Shown: one piece after another, positions 36,626 to 44,850 of the stretch
Layout: the number at the start of each line of letters is the position of its first letter
Position numbering within the stretch: the stretch's first letter is position 1
NCBI GenBank assembly: GCA_910585275.1
Contig: CAJUCW010000016.1
Span: 1 to 64,000 of the forward strand
Direction of reading: 5' to 3'
Source: an uncultured Muribaculaceae bacterium
Lineage (GTDB): Bacteria; Bacteroidota; Bacteroidia; Bacteroidales; Muribaculaceae
Length of the DNA stretch: 64,000 nt
Translations under genes and position numbers: made by a program
Notes under the pieces: model-generated
Told to the model about the DNA's origin: nothing
Seen by the model: the letters and a program-made list of their open reading frames with translations, nothing else
Databases searched by the model: none

Positions 36626-37708
36626 TCAATTAATAAAGTTTTTCTCAAGGGCATCCACCACTTCCTGAGGGCTGGGGATGATTCCGCCGAGACGCCCGAA
36701 GTGCTTCACGGGAATGGCGTCGTGGATGGAGAGGCGCACGTCTTCTATCATCTGCCCGGCGTTAAGTTCCACACAGAGTATTCCCTTTTTACCCTCGGCG
36801 GCTTTCCTTACGGCTTCCGCAGGGAAGGGCCAAAGGGTGATGGGACGCACGATGCCCACCTTTATACCTTTCTCTTTGGCTATGTCTTTAGCTTTGGCGC
36901 AAATGCGGGCTACAGACCCGAATGCCACTATCAGATAGTCCGCATCGGCCACATCCAGTTCTTCCCAGCGTGTCTCGTTTTCCTGTATTTCCCGATAGCG
37001 GTTCTGAAGACGGTGGTTGATTTCCTCCATTTTGCTCGATTCGAGTTCGAGCGACGTAACGACGTTGCGTGGCCGCAAACCTGCGCGACCGTTGGCGGCC
37101 CATGGGCATTGGCGGCGTATTTCCTCTTCCGTGCGCCTGGGACGCTGCTCCGGAAGCACCACTTTCTCCATCATCTGGCCAACGATGCCGTCGGCAAGTA
37201 TCATGGCGGGGGTGCGGTATTTGAAAGAAAGGTCGAAACCGAGACCTACGAAATCTACCATCTCCTGCACCGACGAAGGCGCAAGCACTATGAGATGGTA
37301 GTCGCCGTGTCCGCCTCCCTTTGTGGCCTGGAAATAGTCTGCCTGCGAGGGCTGGATGGTGCCGAGTCCTGGGCCTCCCCTCATCACGTTGAGTATAAGG
37401 GCCGGCAGCTCGGCACCGGCCATATATGATATGCCTTCCTGCTTCAGGCTTATGCCGGGAGAGGAAGATGAGGTCATAACGGCTTTTCCCGAAGCTGCCC
37501 CTCCATATATCATGTTGATGGCGGCAACTTCCGATTCTGCCTGCAGCACTGTCATGCCCGTAGTTTCCCAGGGCATGAGGACTTCAAGAGTCTCGAGCAC
37601 TTCCGATTGAGGAGTAATAGGATAGCCGAAATAGCCGTCGCAACCATAGCGTATGGCAGCGTGTGCGATGGCTTCGTTACCTTTCATGAGTTTTACCTCT
37701 TCTTTCAT
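36626..37708 (-). CDS. vorB: 2-oxoacid:ferredoxin oxidoreductase, alpha subunit (VorB type)
   Basis: The 360-residue alpha chain. It begins KLMKGNEAIAHAAIRYGCDG, with GYFGYPITPQSEVLE and GGAASGKAVMTSSSSPGISL, and closely follows the pattern annotated as VorB (3-methyl-2-oxobutanoate dehydrogenase) in Bacteroides. The enzyme oxidatively decarboxylates a branched-chain 2-oxoacid or 2-oxoglutarate to the acyl-CoA with reduction of ferredoxin, or runs in reverse; the two substrates cannot be separated by sequence here. Second gene of the operon after the ferredoxin-like subunit. Confidence 0.92.
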   Translation of the reverse strand: MKEEVKLMKGNEAIAHAAIRYGCDGYFGYPITPQSEVLETLEVLMPWETTGMTVLQAESEVAAINMIYGGAASGKAVMTSSSSPGISLKQEGISYMAGAELPALILNVMRGGPGLGTIQPSQADYFQATKGGGHGDYHLIVLAPSSVQEMVDFVGLGFDLSFKYRTPAMILADGIVGQMMEKVVLPEQRPRRTEEEIRRQCPWAANGRAGLRPRNVVTSLELESSKMEEINHRLQNRYREIQENETRWEELDVADADYLIVAFGSVARICAKAKDIAKEKGIKVGIVRPITLWPFPAEAVRKAAEGKKGILCVELNAGQMIEDVRLSIHDAIPVKHFGRLGGIIPSPQEVVDALEKNFIN

Positions 37709-37769
37709 GTCTGATTGGATTAGTCTATCCTGATAAAAAGGATAATTGCGGGAATAATAAAATGCTGTG

Positions 37770-38000
37770 TCAGTCTGTCTTCACACGATAGACCTCGATG
37801 CAGGCATCGGGGCAAACCCAGGCACAGGAACAGCAACCGGTGCAGCTCTCGGGATTGGCCATGAAGGCATAATGATAGCCGCGGTCGTTCACTTCATTGG
37901 GCTGGAGGGAGAGTGTGTCCGTAGGGCATGCAACCACACAGAGGTTGCAACCCTTACACTTCTCAACATTGACGCTTACCGCGCCTTTGACTTTTGCCAT
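37770..38000 (-). CDS. 2-oxoacid:ferredoxin oxidoreductase, delta (2x[4Fe-4S]) subunit
   Basis: A 76-residue dicluster ferredoxin domain with two complete binding sets: CKGCNLCVVACP and CTGCCSCAWVCPDAC. It passes electrons from the TPP site to free ferredoxin. First gene of the operon; a minus-strand -7-like element (CAAAAGTA read on plus, 38091-38098) would give a leader of about 85 nt. Confidence 0.93.
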   Translation of the reverse strand: MAKVKGAVSVNVEKCKGCNLCVVACPTDTLSLQPNEVNDRGYHYAFMANPESCTGCCSCAWVCPDACIEVYRVKTD

Positions 38001-38090
38001 GTCTATATCGTTTGATTGGTTTCTTTTAGGTGAAAGGCCCGGCGGAGAACTGCGATCAGGAATCTTTTTCCCGCAGGCTTCATATAATCA

Positions 38091-38098
38091 CAAAAGTA
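38091..38098 (-). promoter_or_regulatory. -7 element of the 2-oxoacid oxidoreductase operon
   Basis: TACTTTTG on the minus strand matches TAnnTTTG. The -33 position has no good TTTG, so this is tentative. Confidence 0.4.
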
Positions 38099-38200
38099 GT
38101 AAAAAACTTTTGCACAAGAGTCATAAAACGTATGTTGGACAACATATTTTATGCTGTATAACATAAAACAAATTGAAAAACATGTTTTATTTAACAGGTT

Positions 38201-38905
38201 TTAATGTTTGCCTTCAAGAATTTCGGTCAGTTTTTTCATTCCTTCCGTAGCGGTGGCTTTGATGACGGTCACTCCAGGCATCCTTGAGGCGGAAGCCGCC
38301 GGATTCGGGTCTATATAATATATAGGTGTGCCGGGGTTGACATATTGGATAAGTCCGGCGGCGGGATAGACTGCAAGCGAGGTGCCTATAACCACGAAAA
38401 TATCCGCTTTTTCCACCAATTCGATTGCAAGCTCGATGTTGGGCACGGGTTCTTGGAAAAACACTATGTGCGGACGCATGAAGTCGCCACGTTTGCCTCG
38501 GGTGGCAGGGGTGGTGTCAAGATGTTCAATGTCGAGCGGTTCTATATAGGAAGGATCGCTTACAGAACGGATTTTCATCAGTTCTCCATGCAGATGAAGC
38601 ACCTTTGAAGAGCCTGCCCTCTCGTGAAGGTCATCCACGTTCTGGGTTATGACATATACGTCATAGTCTTTTTCAAGGGCGGCGAGGGCTTTGTGGGCGG
38701 CGTTAGGGAATTTTGAGATAAGGTCGCGCCGGCGGGCATTGTAGAATTGATGCACCAGTTCTGGGTTTCTTCGGAAACCGTCGGCCGACGCCACTTCCAT
38801 CACAGGATAATTTTCCCACAGACCTCCGGCGTCGCGGAAGGTGGATATGCCGCTTTCGGCGCTTATGCCTGCACCGGAAGATATAACTAATTTAGGTTTT
38901 CCCAT
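38201..38905 (-). CDS. cobB: SIR2-family NAD-dependent protein deacylase
   Basis: A class III sirtuin of 234 residues. Motifs are VISSGAGISAESGISTFRDAGGLW, VITQNVDDLHERAG, HLHGEL (catalytic His) and VIGTSLAVYPAAGLI. FYNARRRDL carries the Tyr-x-x-Arg pair that favours acyl-Lys such as succinyl-Lys. None of the four Zn-binding Cys of typical sirtuins is present in the segment between HGEL and RPHIVFF. ATG 38905 is chosen; the 15 codons upstream are poor. Monocistronic, divergent from ruvB. Confidence 0.88.
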   Translation of the reverse strand: MGKPKLVISSGAGISAESGISTFRDAGGLWENYPVMEVASADGFRRNPELVHQFYNARRRDLISKFPNAAHKALAALEKDYDVYVITQNVDDLHERAGSSKVLHLHGELMKIRSVSDPSYIEPLDIEHLDTTPATRGKRGDFMRPHIVFFQEPVPNIELAIELVEKADIFVVIGTSLAVYPAAGLIQYVNPGTPIYYIDPNPAASASRMPGVTVIKATATEGMKKLTEILEGKH

Positions 38906-39104
38906 AGTCGTGAATGTTAGGGATGGCTTTTGGCCCGGTTGATATGACACGTTTATTGAATCAACATGACAGAAGCATATTGGTTCAATGGCGCGCCGGT
39001 CTTTATAAAGGCGAATTTAATGTAAAAAAACGAAACAGGACATATAATTGCACTTAAAGCGTGACGAATGTGCAATTATTGAATAGGATTTCGCCATAAT
39101 TTAG

Positions 39105-39112
39105 TAACTTTG
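39105..39112 (+). promoter_or_regulatory. -7 element of ruvB giving a near-leaderless mRNA
   Basis: TAACTTTG ends five bases before the ruvB ATG at 39117. Transcription would begin at or within a base or two of the start codon. A TTG at 39079-39081 is slightly too far for a standard -33 box. Confidence 0.55.
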
Positions 39113-39116
39113 CAAT

Positions 39117-40148
39117 ATGGAAGGCGAAGATTTCGACATACGCGACCGGCAGGTACGCGACTCTGAAAAGGATATAGAAAAGGCGTTGCGCCCTCTGGCG
39201 TTCGACGATTTCAGCGGGCAGGATAAAATTATTTCCAACCTGCGTATTTTCGTGCAGGCTGCACGCCTGCGGGGGGAGGCACTCGACCATACGCTTCTCC
39301 ACGGCCCTCCGGGTCTCGGAAAAACCACACTCTCGAATATCGTGGCCAACGAGCTTGGTGTTGGATTTAAGGTAACGTCGGGCCCGGTGCTCGACAAGCC
39401 GGGCGACCTTGCGGGAATCCTTATGAGCCTTGAGCCACACGACGTGCTCTTCATCGACGAAATCCACCGCTTGCATCCCATAGTGGAAGAGTATTTGTAT
39501 TCCGCTATGGAGGACTATCGCATCGACATTCTCCTCGACAAGGGGCCCGGAGCAAAGAGCGTGCAGCTTACGCTCTCCCCCTTCACTCTCATTGGGGCGA
39601 CCACACGCAGCGGTCTGCTCACGTCGCCGTTGCGTGCCAGATTCGGTATAAACTGCCATCTTGAATATTACGACCACGAAATATTGAAAGGAATTGTGAA
39701 GCGGTCGGCAAGTCTGCTCCGTGTGGGCATTGCCGACGAGGCGGCTATGGAGATTGCACTCCGCAGCCGCGGCACTCCGCGTGTGGCCAACGCCCTTCTG
39801 CGCCGTGTGCGCGACTTCGCCATGGTCAAGGGGAACGGGTTTATAGATATCGACATCGCACGCCATGCCCTTGAAGCGCTTAACATAGACCGCTACGGAC
39901 TTGACGAAATCGACAATCGCATTCTTCTGACTATAATAGATAAATTCAAAGGGGGACCTGTGGGAATAGGGACTATCGCCACAGCCCTCGGCGAAGATGC
40001 CGGAACTGTGGAGGAGGTTTATGAACCGTTCCTCATTAAGGAAGGTTTTATGAAGCGAACTCCACGAGGACGTGAGGTCACCGACCTCGCATATACCCAT
40101 CTTAATCGAAATCGTTTTGACCGTCCGGGAAATCTGTTTGATCAATAA
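39117..40148 (+). CDS. ruvB: Holliday junction branch-migration helicase RuvB
   Basis: The hexameric motor of RuvAB in recombination. The 343 residues match the family from the first residues (DFDIRDRQVRDSEKDIEKALRP). They include Walker A LLHGPPGLGKTTLS, Walker B DVLFIDEIHRLHPIVEE, sensor 1 LIGATTRSG, the Arg-finger segment PLRARFG and the C-terminal winged helix (KRTPRGREVTDLAY). The good match at the extreme N-terminus supports ATG 39117 despite the promoter abutting it. The flippase gene follows after 12 bases. Confidence 0.97.
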   Translation: MEGEDFDIRDRQVRDSEKDIEKALRPLAFDDFSGQDKIISNLRIFVQAARLRGEALDHTLLHGPPGLGKTTLSNIVANELGVGFKVTSGPVLDKPGDLAGILMSLEPHDVLFIDEIHRLHPIVEEYLYSAMEDYRIDILLDKGPGAKSVQLTLSPFTLIGATTRSGLLTSPLRARFGINCHLEYYDHEILKGIVKRSASLLRVGIADEAAMEIALRSRGTPRVANALLRRVRDFAMVKGNGFIDIDIARHALEALNIDRYGLDEIDNRILLTIIDKFKGGPVGIGTIATALGEDAGTVEEVYEPFLIKEGFMKRTPRGREVTDLAYTHLNRNRFDRPGNLFDQ

Positions 40149-40160
40149 TAATATACTGAA

Positions 40161-41681
40161 TTGGCTGGAATAAAATCTCTTGTAAAGGATACTGCCGTCT
40201 ATGGACTCAGCAGCATCGTAGGACGCTTCCTGAACTGGTGTCTCTTTCCTCTTTATGTTAATATCTTCCCTACTCAAGAGTATGGGGTGGTGAGTTATCT
40301 TTATAGCTTCACTGCCGTGGTTCTCGTGATTCTCAACTATGGGATGGAGACCGGACTCTTCCGTTTTGCCAACAAGGAGAAGAATCCCGAAGAGGTCTAT
40401 ACCACTTCGCTTATTTCCGTGGGATTCACGTCGCTTTTGTTCATAGTCTTGTTGACCCTCTTCCTTCAACCTGTGTCGGTTGCCATGCTTCTTCCGGGCG
40501 ATACGTTGTTTATATGGCTTCTTGGCGTAACAGTGGCTATCGACGCTTTTACCAATTTGCCGTTCGCTTATCTGCGTTTCAAGAAAAAGGCATGGCGTTT
40601 CGCGGGAATAAAGTTCCTTAACGTCGGCGTCAACATTGGGTTGAATCTCTTCTTCCTTCTTGCATGTCCGGCATTGATGGAGGTATGCCCGGCTCTTGTG
40701 GGTTGGTTCTATGAGCCGTTGGGTGGCAACGCGTTTGGAATTGGATGGATATTTGTAGCGAATATTATATCTACGCTAATGGTTTTATTGTGTCTCCTTC
40801 CGCAGATTTTAGGGAGACGCTATGTTTTTTCCGGAGGTTTGCTTGGAAAGATGCTGAAATACAGCTGGCCTTTGCTGATACTCGGGGTTGCCGGGATATT
40901 AAGCCAAAACATGGGGCAGCTCCTCATCCCATATATTTTTGACGGCCATGAAGCGGAGGCTCGTTCCATGGTTGGTATTTACAGTGCCAATATGAAGATT
41001 GCCATTGTGATGGTGATGTTTACCCAGGCATTCCGTTATGCCTACGAGCCTTTTATCTTTTCGCAGGCAAAAGAGGATGGAGAGGGTAAGAAACAGGCAT
41101 ACTGCGACGCCATGAAATATTTCATAATATTCGGCCTTCTGATATTCCTCGGGGTTATGTATTACCTTCCGGTATTGAAGCATTTCATCGCCCCCGGCTA
41201 TTGGAGCGGGTTGGCCGTTGTGCCTGTGATGATGCTTGCTGAATTGTGTTTCGGAATATTCTTCAACCTTTCGCTCTGGTATAAACTCACCGACCGCACA
41301 CAATGGGGTATGTATTTCTCTCTGCTGTGTTTTGTGCTGATGCTCGTGCTCAACCTGTGGTTCGTGCCTGCCATAGGCATTCCCTGCGGATACATGGGTT
41401 CGGCTTATGCCGCGCTGATCAGTTATTTCGTTGTGATGGTGGTGAGCTATTTCGTAGGGCGCCATTATTATCCCCTCCCCTATCAGTTGAAAAGAATAGC
41501 ACTTTACACGGTAACCGCCGTTGCGTTGTATATGGTTGGCGACTGGATAACCGCTGTGTCGCCTACGTGGGTGGCATATTCCATAAAATCCATTCTTCTT
41601 GTGGCATATTGCGGGCTTGTGGCCGCTTTCGAGGAGATACCGCTGGTCTCTCCTCTTCTCCGCCGTTTCTTCCGACGCTGA
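40161..41681 (+). CDS. MOP-superfamily polysaccharide flippase (Wzx-like)
   Basis: A 506-residue protein with about 12-14 membrane helices, opening with AGIKSLVKDTAVYGLSSIVGRFLNWCLFPLY, the polysaccharide-biosynthesis (PF01943-type) pattern. It probably flips lipid-linked glycan units across the inner membrane, although no glycosyltransferase cluster is attached here. The start is TTG 40161; no ATG lies near. Position directly after ruvB suggests cotranscription, an arrangement I believe is common in Bacteroidales. Confidence 0.88.
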   Translation: MAGIKSLVKDTAVYGLSSIVGRFLNWCLFPLYVNIFPTQEYGVVSYLYSFTAVVLVILNYGMETGLFRFANKEKNPEEVYTTSLISVGFTSLLFIVLLTLFLQPVSVAMLLPGDTLFIWLLGVTVAIDAFTNLPFAYLRFKKKAWRFAGIKFLNVGVNIGLNLFFLLACPALMEVCPALVGWFYEPLGGNAFGIGWIFVANIISTLMVLLCLLPQILGRRYVFSGGLLGKMLKYSWPLLILGVAGILSQNMGQLLIPYIFDGHEAEARSMVGIYSANMKIAIVMVMFTQAFRYAYEPFIFSQAKEDGEGKKQAYCDAMKYFIIFGLLIFLGVMYYLPVLKHFIAPGYWSGLAVVPVMMLAELCFGIFFNLSLWYKLTDRTQWGMYFSLLCFVLMLVLNLWFVPAIGIPCGYMGSAYAALISYFVVMVVSYFVGRHYYPLPYQLKRIALYTVTAVALYMVGDWITAVSPTWVAYSIKSILLVAYCGLVAAFEEIPLVSPLLRRFFRR

Positions 41682-41991
41682 TTTTTTTTCAAAAAGAAAC
41701 CGGGAATGGGGGTAAACGGGGTGATTTAGGGTGCTACGGTAGGGTTGATGTCTATTTTGTGTCTTGAAAAATGGAAATTTGATTTTTAATATAGTCTTAA
41801 ATCTGCGTTGATTTTAATAAAATTGAAAGTTAAAAGTTGGTTTTTATTGCAGAATGTTGTGAAAGTGAATAAAATGTTGTAACTTTGCATTCGGATTGCG
41901 ATGTCAGCCTCGATTTCTTGGAGATTGCCGTTAAGCTGGCCGCAGAAATTCTACAGGTAATAACAAATAAAAATATCAAATCAGACTATTT
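41682..41991. other. Spacer with gdhA promoter and leader
   Basis: Nothing coding. It holds the gdhA promoter (41857-41887) and a leader of about 100 nt rich in short complementary stretches (GCCGTTAAGCTGGCCGC), for which I see no known riboswitch. Confidence 0.6.
41857..41887 (+). promoter_or_regulatory. Promoter of gdhA
   Basis: TTG at 41857-41859, a 20-base spacer and TAACTTTG at 41880-41887, an excellent match to the consensus. Confidence 0.75.
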
Positions 41992-43335
41992 ATGAAAGCA
42001 ACAGAAGTGATGGCGGATCTCCGTCGCCGTTTTCCCAACGAGCCGGAATATCTTCAGGCTGTGGAAGAGGTGATTACCTCTATTGAAGACGTTTACAACG
42101 AGTATCCTCAGTTCGAGGCCGAGAACCTTATCGAACGTCTTTGCATTCCCGACAGAATTTTCTCTTTCCGCGTGAGCTGGGTTGACGACAAGGGTAAAGT
42201 CCACAACAACATGGGCTACCGTATCCAGCACAACAACGCCATCGGCCCCTACAAAGGTGGAATCCGCTTTCATGCGTCTGTCAACCAGTCTATTCTGAAG
42301 TTCCTTGCTTTCGAGCAGACTTTTAAGAACTCCCTCACCACCCTCGCCATGGGCGGCGGCAAAGGCGGCAGCGACTTCTCGCCGCGTGGAAAGAGCGACA
42401 TGGAAATCATGCGTTTCTGCCAGGCATTCATTGCCGAGCTTTGGCGTCAGATTGGTCCTGACACCGACGTGCCTGCAGGCGACATTGGCGTAGGCGGACG
42501 TGAGGTAGGTTACATGTTTGGTTACTATAAGAAGATGGCCCGCGAGTTTACCGGCACATTCACCGGTAAAGGCCTTGACTTCGGCGGTTCGCTTATACGT
42601 CCCGAAGCTACAGGCTACGGCAACTGCTATTTCCTTCTCAATATGCTTGCCACACGCGGAATCGACATCAAAGGTAAGAAGGTGGCTGTCTCCGGTTCCG
42701 GAAACGTGGCTACCTACACCACCCGCAAACTTACGGAACTCGGTGCCAAGGTAGTGTCGATGAGCGACAGCGGCGGTTCCATCATCAAGCCCGAAGGTTT
42801 CACCGAGGAGCAGCTCGATTATATTTTCGAACTCAAGAACTACTATCGCGGACGCATAAGCGAGGTAGCCGACAAATATCCCGATGTGCAGTATCTTCCC
42901 GGCGAACGTCCCTGGAAGCATGTGAAGTGCGACATCGCCATGCCTTCTGCAACACAGAACGAGCTTGACGGCGACGATGCACAGGCCCTTCTCGACAACG
43001 GCACGATTGCAGTGAGCGAAGGTGCCAACATGCCTTCAACTCCCGAAGCAATCAAGAAATTCCTTGACGCTGAGATTCTTTATGCTCCCGGCAAGGCTGC
43101 AAACGCCGGCGGTGTGGCGGTGTCCGGTCTTGAGATGGCGCAGAACTCCGAGCGTCTTTCCTGGAGCGCCGAAGAGGTTGACGAGAAGCTCAAAGGGATT
43201 ATGAAGAACATCCATGAGCAGTGCGTGAAATATGGCAAAGAGGAAGGTTTCGACTTCGTGAACTACGTGAAAGGTGCCAATGTGGCAGGTTTCATGAAAG
43301 TTGCCCGCGCAATGATGGCCCAGGGCGTGCTCTGA
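41992..43335 (+). CDS. gdhA: NADP-type glutamate dehydrogenase
   Basis: Assimilates ammonium into 2-oxoglutarate to give glutamate. The 447 residues fit the hexameric class-I (short) enzyme. Signatures are YRIQHNNAIGPYKGGIRFH, LAMGGGKGGSDFSPRGKSD (catalytic Lys), PAGDIGVGGREVGYMFGYY and the dinucleotide-binding VAVSGSGNVATYT. It has its own promoter and is followed by a strong terminator. The monocistronic arrangement is usual in Bacteroidales. Confidence 0.96.
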   Translation: MKATEVMADLRRRFPNEPEYLQAVEEVITSIEDVYNEYPQFEAENLIERLCIPDRIFSFRVSWVDDKGKVHNNMGYRIQHNNAIGPYKGGIRFHASVNQSILKFLAFEQTFKNSLTTLAMGGGKGGSDFSPRGKSDMEIMRFCQAFIAELWRQIGPDTDVPAGDIGVGGREVGYMFGYYKKMAREFTGTFTGKGLDFGGSLIRPEATGYGNCYFLLNMLATRGIDIKGKKVAVSGSGNVATYTTRKLTELGAKVVSMSDSGGSIIKPEGFTEEQLDYIFELKNYYRGRISEVADKYPDVQYLPGERPWKHVKCDIAMPSATQNELDGDDAQALLDNGTIAVSEGANMPSTPEAIKKFLDAEILYAPGKAANAGGVAVSGLEMAQNSERLSWSAEEVDEKLKGIMKNIHEQCVKYGKEEGFDFVNYVKGANVAGFMKVARAMMAQGVL

Positions 43336-43360
43336 TAAGAATTGCAATTATAGAAATTAC

Positions 43361-43391
43361 GAGAGCGGTCCCGAACTTCGGGGCCGCTCTC
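43361..43391 (+). terminator. Terminator of gdhA
   Basis: GAGAGCGGTCCCGAA pairs with TTCGGGGCCGCTCTC (one G-T wobble) around a single base and is followed by TTTG. It starts 25 bases after the gdhA stop. Confidence 0.85.
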
Positions 43392-43413
43392 TTTGTGCAA
43401 AAAAATATTATTT

Positions 43414-43495
43414 GTCCCTTCAAAGGAGACTAATTTGCTCGATTTTGTCCCTTTTAAAGGGACAAAATCGGTAAAAACCGTCCCCTTTAAAGGGA
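43414..43495. promoter_or_regulatory. Three palindromic operator-like sites spaced 33 bp
   Basis: GTCCC-TT-n-AAAGG-type palindromes begin at 43414, 43447 and 43480, exactly 33 bases apart. The middle one extends to a perfect 13-bp inverted repeat over 43441-43469. The third sits at the -33 position of the promoter of the following ATPase gene. Confidence 0.6.
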
Positions 43496-43503
43496 TTTTT
43501 TGT

Positions 43504-43511
43504 TATATTTG
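43504..43511 (+). promoter_or_regulatory. -7 element of the DUF4143 ATPase gene
   Basis: TATATTTG ends eight bases before ATG 43520, predicting a very short or absent leader. The -33 position is occupied by the third palindrome of the preceding array. Confidence 0.5.
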
Positions 43512-43519
43512 CAACAAAA

Positions 43520-44704
43520 ATGAATGCTATGATTGATTTGCGCCTGATCACCTATATGAACGAACAACTCCGTCAGACACCGATGGAGTTTTACCGCTAT
43601 ATGTATGACAAGATTTTGTGGAATGAGCGTCTCGTAGGGATTGTAGGTCCGCGTGGTGTGGGAAAATCTACAATGGTGAAGCAATATATACTCAATCAAG
43701 AAAATAGAAAGGAGTGGATATATGTTTCCGTTGACCATTCTTATTTTACAGAGCATACCATCGTTGATTTTGCCGAATCTTGCATAAAGGAAGGAATCGG
43801 TCATATTGTGTTGGATGAAATTCATAAATATGGCAATTGGTCGCAAGAACTTAAAGAAATATATGATTCGCATCCTTCTTTGCAGGTGATTTTTACGGGA
43901 AGTTCTGTTCTGGACATTATTAAAGGTCAGGCCGATTTAAGCCGAAGGGCATTGATCTTCGAAATGCAGGGACTCTCTTTCCGTGAGTTTCTTTTGCTCT
44001 TTCATGGTGTGTCGTTTCCTGTTTATTCTTTAGCCGAAATATTGGATTGCAAGGTAGAACTTCCCGACAATTATCATCCTTTGCCTCATTTTCGTGAGTA
44101 TCTCGCCTACGGTTATTATCCATTTTGCACTCCGCAGACATATGCCATGCGTTTGCAGCAGGTAATAACCCAGACACTGGAAGTTGACATACCACAATAT
44201 GCCGGAATGAACATCTCGACTACCAGAAAATTAAAGCAGCTTATGGCGGTGATTGCCAATTCCGCCCCGATAAAGCCAAGCGTCCAGAATTTAAGTGCCG
44301 AATTGAAGGTAAGCAAGAATGATGTGCCCGATTATCTGCTATATTTGGAAAAAGCGGGTTTACTTGCACAGGTGCGTGACGATACGGGAGGATTGCGTGG
44401 CTTGGGTAAGGTTGAAAAGGTGTTTCTCGACAATCCAAACCTGATGCATGCAATCGGACGTCAGGAACCGAATATAGGTAATGTAAGGGAAACTTTCTTT
44501 TATAATCAGATGAGGGTTAACAACGATGTGACGACGTCAAAGGAAAGCGACTTTTGCATTGGAGAATACACTTTTGAAATAGGTGGAAGAAAGAAAGGGA
44601 AGAAACATCTTGAAGGGGTTGAAAACGGCATTGTAGTGCGCGATGACATCGAATACGGCCATTCGCAATTCATCCCCCTTTGGAATTTCGGCCTGAATTA
44701 CTGA
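43520..44704 (+). CDS. AAA ATPase with DUF4143 C-terminal domain
   Basis: A 394-residue ATPase of the AAA_14/DUF4143 type, common in Bacteroidales but of unknown function. Walker A is GIVGPRGVGKSTMVK (about residue 42), Walker B HIVLDEIHKYGNW, and sensor VIFTGSSVLDI. The C-terminal half has the winged-helix-like QNLSAELKVSKNDVPDYLLYLEKAGLL and a nuclease-like end (RETFFYNQMR ... DFCIGEYTFEIGGRKKGKKH). An alternative ATG at residue 4 exists. It is probably autoregulated through the palindromes in its promoter (inference). Confidence 0.85.
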   Translation: MNAMIDLRLITYMNEQLRQTPMEFYRYMYDKILWNERLVGIVGPRGVGKSTMVKQYILNQENRKEWIYVSVDHSYFTEHTIVDFAESCIKEGIGHIVLDEIHKYGNWSQELKEIYDSHPSLQVIFTGSSVLDIIKGQADLSRRALIFEMQGLSFREFLLLFHGVSFPVYSLAEILDCKVELPDNYHPLPHFREYLAYGYYPFCTPQTYAMRLQQVITQTLEVDIPQYAGMNISTTRKLKQLMAVIANSAPIKPSVQNLSAELKVSKNDVPDYLLYLEKAGLLAQVRDDTGGLRGLGKVEKVFLDNPNLMHAIGRQEPNIGNVRETFFYNQMRVNNDVTTSKESDFCIGEYTFEIGGRKKGKKHLEGVENGIVVRDDIEYGHSQFIPLWNFGLNY

Positions 44705-44850
44705 ATTTTGGAATTATATAAAAATGAGGGTGTATCAGAATTGTTAGACAGCCCCACTGTTTAACATATTGTTTAACGTCCCCGATGTTCATGTTTGACA
44801 TTTGTTGAATTTAAACAAATAACTAAATTGTTATGGACTATGCTATCCTA

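Noticed and set aside
39054..40469. Long minus-strand frame opposite ruvB
   Set aside because: It mirrors the strongly supported ruvB gene; the translated product is rich in His, Arg and Cys without family features.
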